Shown: piece after piece, positions 1 through 4,946 of the stretch
Position numbering within the stretch: the first letter of the stretch is position 1
Layout of the letters: each line of letters opens with the position of its first letter
NCBI GenBank assembly: GCA_026396205.1
Contig: JAPLXF010000071.1
Span: forward strand, 1-8,217
Source: Candidatus Moraniibacteriota bacterium
GTDB taxonomy: Bacteria > Patescibacteriota > Minisyncoccia > Moranbacterales > UBA2206
DNA: 8,217 nucleotides
Direction: 5' to 3'
The notes under the pieces: generated by a model
Told to the model about the DNA's origin: nothing
The model's database searches: none
What the model saw: only the letters and a program-made list of their open reading frames with translations
Made by a program: the position numbers and the translations under genes

Positions 1-293
1 TCCGGAAAAAATTTCTTGCCATCGGTAGAAAGATAGGAAGTAATTTCCTGTTCCTTGTCTTGCCCTGCTGCTTTAATCGCTACGACTATTTTATAGGCTC
101 CACTTTCCTTAACTACTTCTTTAATATTAACATTGGTGCCGGGAGCAACTAAGGCATCTTTAATAAAATTGCCGGCAATTTCTTTAGCTTTGACCGCGCC
201 GACATCTTTACTTCCCAGAGCATCGCGCAGATTGCATCCGGAAAGTACGAGCATTGCCGCCAGCGCAACACCCAAAAACATCTTTTTTCTCAT
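1..293 (-). CDS. Lipoprotein, N-terminal part; possible DsbA/thioredoxin-type exported protein (runs off the window)
   Basis: Reading the minus strand from the ATG at 293 gives 97 codons with no stop before the window edge. The first 20 residues form a lipoprotein signal: basic M-R-K-K, a hydrophobic stretch, then the lipobox L-S-G-C with Cys20 as the expected lipidated residue, so the product should be membrane-anchored outside the cytoplasm. The visible mature part (KAKEIAGNFIKDALVAPGT, then a segment ending STDGKKFFP) resembles, from memory, the stretch before the thioredoxin fold in DsbA-like lipoproteins of Patescibacteria. The CxxC that would prove this lies outside the window. A second Met at residue 5 could also start the protein. 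I see no clear Shine-Dalgarno. Lipoprotein call: confident; DsbA link: tentative. Confidence 0.75.
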   Translation of the reverse strand, partial: MRKKMFLGVALAAMLVLSGCNLRDALGSKDVGAVKAKEIAGNFIKDALVAPGTNVNIKEVVKESGAYKIVVAIKAAGQDKEQEITSYLSTDGKKFFP

Positions 294-329
294 AGATTTT
301 TTAGATTAATGGTTATTGGTTACTTGGCT

Positions 330-358
330 ATTTTACACTAGGTTGTTTTACCGCGCAA
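330..358 (-). promoter_or_regulatory. Candidate sigma70-type promoter for the lipoprotein gene
   Basis: On the minus strand a -35-like TTGCGC (353-358) is followed after 17 bp by a -10-like TAAAAT (330-335). Both boxes are imperfect. The start codon is at 293, so the leader would be about 30 nt. Confidence 0.35.
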
Positions 359-374
359 CTGGCAATTTTTAAAT

Positions 375-403
375 TTAGCAAAATCCTGTTTTTAGTCTAT
401 AAT
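375..403 (+). promoter_or_regulatory. Promoter of the prepilin-like gene
   Basis: TTAGCA (375-380, a weak -35) is followed after exactly 17 bp by a perfect TATAAT (398-403). Only 6 nt separate the -10 box from the ATG at 410, so the transcript would begin at or next to the start codon, making it leaderless or nearly so. Confidence 0.6.
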
Positions 404-409
404 TAAAAT

Positions 410-1033
410 ATGAAAACCAAAACCAAAAAAAACTTGTCCGCCTCGGGCGGAGGATTTACATTAATTGAAATTCTTATCGTCATCGCCATCATCGGGATTT
501 TATCTTCAGTGGTCATATATTATGTGAGTGAAGCTAGGCAAGAAGCCAAGGATAAGGCCAATATGGAAATGGCTGGCTCGATGGCCAAAGGCGCTTTAAG
601 CAACATAACGGAAAATTCAGCTAATTTAGCCAATTGGACCAAGGGCTGGATAAATACAGCTGATGGATGCCAACGACTTCCAGAAACCGCCAGAGTGGCT
701 TGTGAGAACATGCTGAAGAATGTGGGAAATATTAGCGTAGAAACATCAGGAAAGATTCTTGTAGGAAGTATTAAGCCATGGGTAGATAGTTGGGGCTGCA
801 AAAACGATTTCCCCGAATTGTCTATAATGGTAGTCCTTCCCCACGAAAAAAAATATTATTGCGCCAGCACTGACGGTCGGAATTCGTTTCTTCAAAATTT
901 GGACGGAACCAGCGATTCGTCTGAATGTTCTTTTAAAGAATCCAACGGAGCCTGGCATGGAATCGGACCTGGGTGGGGCTGTCCCGGCTGTCTTGGAGAC
1001 GGCCATATAATAGACTGTGGAGCCTGGCATTAA
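410..1033 (+). CDS. Type IV prepilin-like protein, cysteine-rich C-terminal domain
   Basis: The 207-residue product has a class III (type IV pilin) signal. A basic leader ending S-A-S-G-G-G is followed by FTLIEILIVIAIIGILSSVV. Prepilin peptidase should cut after Gly15, leaving Phe16 as the methylated N-terminus and Glu20 as the conserved Glu5 of the mature protein. Residues 16-40 form the hydrophobic helix that anchors in the membrane or packs in a fibre. The rest is an exported domain with eight cysteines (87, 98, 130, 151, 173, 191, 194, 203), including C-P-G-C at 191-194, and a Gly/Trp-rich tail. The tetrapeptide GAWH occurs twice, at 180-183 and at the extreme C-terminus. The start fits a -10 box 6 nt upstream. 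It could be a major or minor pilin or a pseudopilin. No other pilus gene is in the window. Confidence 0.85.
   Translation: MKTKTKKNLSASGGGFTLIEILIVIAIIGILSSVVIYYVSEARQEAKDKANMEMAGSMAKGALSNITENSANLANWTKGWINTADGCQRLPETARVACENMLKNVGNISVETSGKILVGSIKPWVDSWGCKNDFPELSIMVVLPHEKKYYCASTDGRNSFLQNLDGTSDSSECSFKESNGAWHGIGPGWGCPGCLGDGHIIDCGAWH
437..451. repeat. Short perfect palindrome inside the prepilin leader codons
   Basis: TCCGCC, TCG, GGCGGA form a 6-bp stem with a 3-nt loop. In frame they encode S-A-S-G-G, directly before the Gly-Phe cleavage site of the prepilin. The palindrome is therefore both a DNA/RNA hairpin and part of the leader peptide. Confidence 0.7.
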
Positions 1034-1062
1034 AAATCGTTATTACAAATACAGATGTTTCC

Positions 1063-1172
1063 CCCCAACACCAATTTTATGAAAGTTTATTCTTAAATTA
1101 AAGCAATTACTACAAATCCGCCTTCGGCTACAATTTCTATAATATAAGGTTGGTTCAGAATTGGTGTCGGGG
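1063..1172. repeat. Inverted repeat in the gap between the convergent prepilin and manC genes
   Basis: The 158-bp gap (1034-1191) holds no ORF of note. Its main structure is a 14-bp inverted repeat with one mismatch: CCCCAACACCAATT (1063-1076) against AATTGGTGTCGGGG (1159-1172), with 82 bp between the arms. The interior is AT-rich and has a tiny GCC-TTC-GGC hairpin and a lone TATAAT (1138-1143). The arms are too far apart for a normal intrinsic terminator, although the position between convergent genes fits a termination or boundary role. It may be one copy of a dispersed intergenic repeat. Nothing else terminator-like is seen here. Confidence 0.6.
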
Positions 1173-1191
1173 CAGGCTTCCTTTTTCTCAA

Positions 1192-2280
1192 TTATAAGTA
1201 TAGATGCTTACCTTCAGCTTTAAGCTTATCTATAATTTTTTTTACTTCCCCTACTTTATTTCTGTTGGCCACTAGTATCGCATCGTCGGTTTCCACGATA
1301 ATGGTATTTTTCAGCCCGATGGTGGCTACTAATTTGTCTTCCGAGTAAATCAGGCAATTTTTGCTACCGACATCGATATGGTTGCCTTTGACAATCATTT
1401 CTGATTCCAAGCTGTCTTTGAAAAAATCAAATAAAGTTCCCCAATTGCCGACATCGCTCCACTGGAGTTCCGAAGGCACTACTAGTCGGTTTTCTGGCGG
1501 TAATTTTTCCACAATCGCCGGTTCAACCGGAATATTTTCCAGCTTTTTATATTTTTCCAAAAAAATACTGTTCTTTGTTCTCTGATCATTGATTACTGAA
1601 TATATTTCCGGAGTAAATTTTTTAACCCAATTTAGAAAAGTTCGGGCGGCAAAAATAAAATAGCCGCCATTCCAAAGATATTCCCAGCTGGCAAAATACT
1701 CTTCCGCCTTTTTTTTATCCGGTTTTTCCACAAAAGAATCGACATAAAAAATCCTTTTTTTATTGGAATTAGAAAATTCCTTGCCCATTTTTATATAACC
1801 GAGATTCGTATCCGGACTAGTCGGATTGATGCCAACGGTGGCTAATTTATCCGGATGCTTTTCCACTGTTTCCAAGGCGGCTTTTATGGAACTGACAAAT
1901 TCTTCGGCGTTGCGGATAGCGTGGTCGGAGGGAATAGTCGCCACTACCGCTTGTGGATTTATTTTTTTAATCCGGCTGGCAATCAGACTCATAGCCGGAG
2001 CGGTCCCCCGCGGAACCGGCTCGATGATTAGCTGGTCTTTTTTGAGATCGGGCAATTGCGCCAGCGCCAAGTCGCGGTATTCTTCCACAGTGGAAACAAA
2101 AATATTTTCCGGCGGAACTGCTTTGGCTGTTCTGGTATAAGTCTCCTGAATCATAGTCCGGCTGAAGGAAGTGAACTTCTGGAACTGTTTGGGCTTTTCT
2201 TTGCGACTGACCGGCCACAGGCGACTGCCGGTTCCTCCGGCCATAATAACTGCATAAAAATTTTGGCTTGTGATTTTCAT
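1192..2280 (-). CDS. manC: Mannose-1-phosphate guanylyltransferase (GDP-mannose pyrophosphorylase)
   Basis: This enzyme makes GDP-mannose from mannose-1-phosphate and GTP (EC 2.7.7.13) in the cytoplasm, supplying glycan and envelope polysaccharide synthesis. The 362 residues show the nucleotidyltransferase series in order: GGTGSRLWPVSR with PKQ (15-32), EPVPRGTAPA (87-96, usually EPxxRNTAPA), TIPSDH with the metal-binding Asp (115-120), NLGYI (159-163), FVEKPD (183-188), WNGGYF (203-208) and WSDVGNW (274-280). A C-terminal segment (about 300-362) looks like the usual beta-strand tail. The length fits the monofunctional form, without the fused mannose-6-phosphate isomerase domain of about 470-residue ManC/AlgA proteins. 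That activity is encoded separately at 4947. The ATG at 2280 gives a complete N-terminus. Its upstream region carries a TATAAG repeat shared with the isomerase gene. Confidence 0.93.
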   Translation of the reverse strand: MKITSQNFYAVIMAGGTGSRLWPVSRKEKPKQFQKFTSFSRTMIQETYTRTAKAVPPENIFVSTVEEYRDLALAQLPDLKKDQLIIEPVPRGTAPAMSLIASRIKKINPQAVVATIPSDHAIRNAEEFVSSIKAALETVEKHPDKLATVGINPTSPDTNLGYIKMGKEFSNSNKKRIFYVDSFVEKPDKKKAEEYFASWEYLWNGGYFIFAARTFLNWVKKFTPEIYSVINDQRTKNSIFLEKYKKLENIPVEPAIVEKLPPENRLVVPSELQWSDVGNWGTLFDFFKDSLESEMIVKGNHIDVGSKNCLIYSEDKLVATIGLKNTIIVETDDAILVANRNKVGEVKKIIDKLKAEGKHLYL

Positions 2281-2320
2281 ATGCCTTATGTGTCTTATAT
2301 GTGTCTTATAGGACTTATAA
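2281..2320 (-). promoter_or_regulatory. TATAAG repeat array upstream of manC
   Basis: Read in the manC direction, TATAAGTCC (2319-2311), TATAAGACA (2310-2302) and a second TATAAGACA (2299-2291) are followed by a degenerate TAAGGCA just before the start codon. TATA starts are spaced 9 then 11 bp. The first 16 bp, TTATAAGTCCTATAAG (2320-2305), are identical to 4909-4924 upstream of the isomerase gene. The copy nearest the gene (TATAAG, 2299-2294) could serve as a -10 box 13 nt before the ATG. No convincing -35 is seen. Confidence 0.55.
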
Positions 2321-2325
2321 TGTTA

Positions 2326-2334
2326 TGGTATAAT
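2326..2334 (+). promoter_or_regulatory. Extended -10 promoter for the small basic ORF
   Basis: TGGTATAAT is a perfect TATAAT (2329-2334) with an upstream TGn extension. The ATG follows after 9 nt, again suggesting a leaderless or nearly leaderless mRNA. I find no good -35 at 16-18 bp, which an extended -10 does not require. Confidence 0.5.
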
Positions 2335-2343
2335 TAAATCACA

Positions 2344-2457
2344 ATGAAGAAAAAATTAAAAGCTGAACGGCGGGAAGCCAAGAAACGCCAAAAAATGAAA
2401 ATTTCCGGCAAAAGTGTTTTTAAGCTTAAAGAAATAATAATCAAAGGTAAGAAGTAG
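2344..2457 (+). CDS. Small highly basic protein, 37 residues, function unknown
   Basis: A short frame, ATG to TAG, encodes 37 residues beginning MKKKLKAERREAKKRQKMK and ending EIIIKGKK. I count 14 Lys, 3 Arg and only 3 Glu, for a net charge near +14. The middle (ISGKSVFKLKEIIIK) is amphipathic. The charge pattern suggests a nucleic-acid- or ribosome-associated peptide, but this is inference and I recognise no named family. Support for being real comes from its own extended -10 box 9 nt upstream, an ATG start, and protein-like composition with an ordered basic N-half. It has no Shine-Dalgarno. It diverges from manC and precedes an inverted repeat and the promoter of the next operon, so it is probably a single-gene unit. 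Confidence 0.6.
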   Translation: MKKKLKAERREAKKRQKMKISGKSVFKLKEIIIKGKK

Positions 2458-2464
2458 TTTCTAA

Positions 2465-2552
2465 TTGACCCCGTTAGAAAGAGTAAAAAATCAAAAATTC
2501 AGATTTAACTAAAGCGGAAAAGAATAAGAAATAAGCTTTCTAACGGGGTTGA
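2465..2552. repeat. Inverted repeat between the small ORF and the secG operon, with an alternative downstream partner
   Basis: ACCCCGTTAGAAAG (2468-2481) and CTTTCTAACGGGGT (2536-2549) are perfect 14-bp inverted arms, extendable to 2465 and 2552 with wobble pairs. They enclose 54 bp of A-rich sequence with no ORF. The right arm runs into the -35 box of the next operon. Its ACGGGG (2543-2548) can also pair with CCCCGT (2564-2569), giving two mutually exclusive structures. The large loop argues against an ordinary terminator. Confidence 0.65.
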
Positions 2553-2577
2553 CTAGCTGGACGCCCCGTGCTAGACT
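2549..2577 (+). promoter_or_regulatory. Promoter of the holin-like / secG / binding-protein operon
   Basis: TTGACT (2549-2554) is separated by 17 bp from TAGACT (2572-2577), which has an extended-minus-ten TG at 2569-2570. The ATG of the first gene is at 2592, so the leader would be about 8 nt. A small CTAGC/GCTAG dyad (2553-2557 and 2570-2574) lies between the boxes and could bind a regulator. Confidence 0.6.
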
Positions 2578-2591
2578 AATTAAAGTTTTAT

Positions 2592-2963
2592 ATGAGAATT
2601 GTCGTCCACATTTTGGCTAATTCTCTAGCTATTTTCATAGCTTCCAGACTGGTTTCCGGCTTCATTTTTAACGGAACAATCCCCCATTTAATCATTGCCG
2701 GCATCATTTTGGGAATCTGCAATTCGATAGTCAAGCCTATCCTGAAAATTATTTCCTTTCCCTTGATTGTTCTGACCTTCGGGCTTTTCCATATTGTTAT
2801 CAATCTTATTATTTTGTTTCTGGCCGAACGGTTCACTCCGTGGCTGGAAATTCAAACTTTCTGGGCCGCCATTTGGGGCATTATCATCATCAGTTTGACC
2901 AATAACATCATTTCGTCCGTCTACCGGCGCCTGGAAAAAACCAATTATGCTGAAAATCATTAA
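2592..2963 (+). CDS. YvlD / phage-holin-4 superfamily membrane protein
   Basis: The 123 residues form four hydrophobic segments, roughly 4-22, 32-50, 55-78 and 88-110, with a short basic tail. The segment NSIVKPILKIISFP (44-57) followed by LIVLTFGLF (58-66) and a third helix starting IVINLIILFLAE is the hallmark of the family annotated as phage holin family 4 or YvlD (DUF360-type). Despite the name, these are common chromosomal inner-membrane proteins of unclear function, and nothing here points to a prophage. The ATG lies about 8 nt after the predicted transcription start. The last 17 bp overlap the start of secG, implying co-transcription and perhaps translational coupling. Confidence 0.85.
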   Translation: MRIVVHILANSLAIFIASRLVSGFIFNGTIPHLIIAGIILGICNSIVKPILKIISFPLIVLTFGLFHIVINLIILFLAERFTPWLEIQTFWAAIWGIIIISLTNNIISSVYRRLEKTNYAENH

Positions 2964-3180
2964 TATCATTGAAATCATAGCGGCGATTCTGCTTATCGCT
3001 TCCATCCTGCTCCAGAACCGCGGAGCCGGGCTAAGCGCCGCTTTCGGCGGAGATTTCGGAGGCTATTACAGCAAGCGCGGATTTGAAAAATTTTTGGTTT
3101 ATTTTTCCATAGCCATGGCTGTTATTTTTATCGGACTGGCTATTTTCAACCTCGTGCTTTCCAGCCGAGGGGTAGCTTAA
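2947..3180 (+). CDS. secG: Preprotein translocase subunit SecG
   Basis: SecG is the small two-helix subunit of the SecYEG channel that aids SecA-driven protein export. The 77-residue product has helix 1 at about 4-22, the conserved loop LLQNRGAGLSAAFGG (21-35) followed by YYSKRGFEKFL (40-50), and helix 2 at about 51-71. Length and order match the family. The ATG lies inside the end of the preceding membrane-protein gene. GGA at 2933-2935 may be a weak ribosome-binding site. The last codons (GGGGTAGCTTAA) run into a tRNA D-arm look-alike, and the next gene's frame opens almost at once. Confidence is high. Confidence 0.93.
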   Translation: MLKIINIIEIIAAILLIASILLQNRGAGLSAAFGGDFGGYYSKRGFEKFLVYFSIAMAVIFIGLAIFNLVLSSRGVA

Positions 3181-3192
3181 TTGGTTAAAGCA
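3166..3192 (+). other. tRNA D-arm look-alike across the secG stop codon (not a complete tRNA)
   Basis: From 3173 the bases fit a tRNA from U8 to A26: TA, stem GCTT (3175-3178), loop AATTGGTTA with A14 and the invariant GG (3183-3184) and A21, stem AAGC (3188-3191), then A26. All four D-stem pairs form. The sequence after it does not make an anticodon stem, and the bases before it are secG codons. It is either a fragment of a lost tRNA gene or a coincidence. Confidence 0.35.
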
Positions 3193-3320
3193 AACCTATC
3201 AGCGAACAAGATTTTAAAAAACCGTCCAAGATCAAGCAGTGGTTCCAAATCACCCGGGTTTTAAGCCTCAAAGAAAAAATACTTTTCTATCTGCTAATCA
3301 TAATTTTTGCCGGCTCGCTG

Positions 3321-4904
3321 GTGAGTTGGGGAGTAATTTTTTATCTTAACAAAACCCAGCCGATTCCCAAATTCGGCGGAGAATATATTGAGGGTATTAT
3401 CGGCCAACCGCTGCATATTAATTCGGTAATTTCCCAATCCAATAATACCGACGAAGATCTTTCCCAAATTATCTACAACGGGCTTTTTAAGTATGACGAT
3501 CAGGGAAAAATCGCCAATGATTTGGCGGAAGGCTATGAGATTTCCAAGGATAAAATGCTTTACACCGTCCATTTGAAAAAAAATGTGACTTGGCATGACG
3601 GCCAGCCATTTACCGCCGCCGATGTTTTTTACACCATCAATCTTATCAGCGACCCGGCTTACAAAAGCCCGCTCCGGGTTAATTGGCAAGGCATTGAAAC
3701 CAGCGTCGTGGATGATTATACCCTTACTTTCCAGCTTAAAATAAGCTACGCCCGATTTTTGAGCAATCTGACTTTCGGAATTCTGCCCAAACACATTTGG
3801 GAAACAGTTGGACCGGAAAAATTTTCACTGACTGATCTCAACCTGCAGCCGATAGGCACCGGGGCTTATAAATTTTCTTCCATTCAAAAAGACTCCGGCG
3901 CCAATATTATTTCCCTCAAACTGGTCAGTAATCCCAATTATTTCGAAGGCAAGCCGTATATTTCAAAAATCACTTTTAATTTCTATCTGGATGAAGAATC
4001 CGTGCTGGCCGCTTTCAACCGCAAGGAAATCATGGGTATCAACAGCCTTTCTCCGCAGAAAATCAGCTCAATTAAAAATGTCCAGAGCACTGTTTTCCAT
4101 AAATTAAAAATCCCCCGCTATTTTGCGGTGTTCATCAATAAAACTAGAAATGTGGCGCTGGCTTCCGACGAAGTACGGGAAGCTTTGGCGCTGGCTACCA
4201 ATCGGGATGAAATTATCCAAAAAGTGCTGGACGGAAACGGCCGTCCGATTTTTTCTCCGATACTGCCCGGCATGATCGGCTTTACCGATAATTTGGAAAA
4301 ATACAATCTGGATGTTGACCGGGCCAACCGGATTTTGGATGAAAACGGCTGGGTGCGCGGAGCTGACGGCTTTCGCGGCAAAAAGGGCAACCTTCTGGAA
4401 TTCGCCATCGTTACTCCGGATGTGGCGGAATTGACGCAAACTGCCGACTTGCTCAAAGCTCAATGGGAAAAAATCGGAGCTAAAATAAATGTGAGCGCTT
4501 TTTCTCTATTTGATGTCCAGCAGAATTATATCAAGACCCGCGAATACGACGCCCTGCTTTTTGGGCAAATTTTAGGCAGCGATCCGGATCCATTTTCTTT
4601 CTGGCATTCATCGCAGAAGAAAGATCCGGGGCTTAATCTTTCCGTTTTCAGCGACGGCGAAATTGATACTTTAATTGAAGACGGCCGCAATGAGTTTGAC
4701 GAAGGCAAGCGCGCCAAGATTTATGAAGAATTCCAGCAGAAACTGGTCAAAGAAATTCCGGCTATTTTCCTTTACAGCCCGGATTACATTTATCCGGTTA
4801 ATCGTTCCATCAAGGGTATCAACATTGAAAATCTTATTTTCCCAGCCGAGCGCTTTGCCAATCTTTCCAAGTGGTATATCAAGACCAAGCGGGTCTGGAA
4901 ATAA
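3321..4904 (+). CDS. Membrane-anchored family 5 solute-binding protein (peptide/nickel ABC type); true N-terminus probably near 3181-3189
   Basis: The protein should bind oligopeptides or similar ligands outside the membrane for an ABC importer. Motifs typical of SBP_bac_5 (DppA/OppA-like) are NGLFKYDDQGKIANDLAEGY (53-72 from the GTG), KKNVTWHDGQPFTAADVFYT soon after, and DPDPFSFWHSSQ (about 421-432). From the GTG at 3321 there are 527 residues, within the family range. However, the frame is open back to 3189 and adds 44 sensible residues: a polar, basic segment and then the first half of a hydrophobic helix (from ILFYLLIIIFAG). The GTG lies in the middle of that helix. No ATG, GTG or TTG occurs upstream in this frame. 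A TTG at 3181, touching the secG stop, would work if one base were restored near 3187-3189. No lipobox is seen, so the helix is the likely anchor. No permease or ATPase gene is in the window. Confidence 0.88.
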   Translation: MSWGVIFYLNKTQPIPKFGGEYIEGIIGQPLHINSVISQSNNTDEDLSQIIYNGLFKYDDQGKIANDLAEGYEISKDKMLYTVHLKKNVTWHDGQPFTAADVFYTINLISDPAYKSPLRVNWQGIETSVVDDYTLTFQLKISYARFLSNLTFGILPKHIWETVGPEKFSLTDLNLQPIGTGAYKFSSIQKDSGANIISLKLVSNPNYFEGKPYISKITFNFYLDEESVLAAFNRKEIMGINSLSPQKISSIKNVQSTVFHKLKIPRYFAVFINKTRNVALASDEVREALALATNRDEIIQKVLDGNGRPIFSPILPGMIGFTDNLEKYNLDVDRANRILDENGWVRGADGFRGKKGNLLEFAIVTPDVAELTQTADLLKAQWEKIGAKINVSAFSLFDVQQNYIKTREYDALLFGQILGSDPDPFSFWHSSQKKDPGLNLSVFSDGEIDTLIEDGRNEFDEGKRAKIYEEFQQKLVKEIPAIFLYSPDYIYPVNRSIKGINIENLIFPAERFANLSKWYIKTKRVWK

Positions 4905-4908
4905 TCTC

Positions 4909-4945
4909 TTATAAGTCCTATAAGTCTTATAGGACATATAAAATT
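4909..4945 (+). promoter_or_regulatory. Nine-bp TATA repeat array upstream of the isomerase gene
   Basis: Four 9-bp units begin with TATA at 4910, 4919, 4928 and 4937, and the next unit's TATG at 4946 contains the start codon at 4947, so the phase runs unbroken into the gene. GTCCTATAAG (4915-4924) and CTTATAGGAC (4926-4935) also form a perfect 10-bp dyad around one base. TATAAA (4937-4942) could be a -10 box 4 nt before the ATG. The first 16 bp (4909-4924) match the manC upstream region exactly. The whole gap between the binding-protein and isomerase genes is only 42 bp. Confidence 0.6.
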
Positions 4946-4946
4946 T

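Noticed and set aside
1063..1172. Intrinsic terminator for the convergent prepilin and manC genes
   Set aside because: The arms are 82 bp apart and no T-run follows the stem on either side as in a normal terminator.
1826..2140. Plus-strand ORF of 104 codons inside manC, and similar long opposite-strand ORFs inside the binding-protein, isomerase and RNase J genes
   Set aside because: They lie wholly within well-supported genes, show no recognisable domains and have no promoter or start signals of their own.
2592..2963. Prophage lysis cassette, because the family is called phage holin
   Set aside because: The family is widespread in bacterial chromosomes, and no endolysin, phage structural gene or integrase is nearby. 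The gene overlaps secG.
3173..3254. Complete tRNA gene suggested by a D-arm and a T-arm-like segment
   Set aside because: No anticodon stem forms, the spacing between the two arms is about twice that of a tRNA, the acceptor strand has no partner, and the sequence is also coherent protein-coding sequence.
4909..4945. CRISPR-like array from the short repeats before the isomerase and manC genes
   Set aside because: Units are 9 bp and contiguous, with no spacers, and no cas genes are present.
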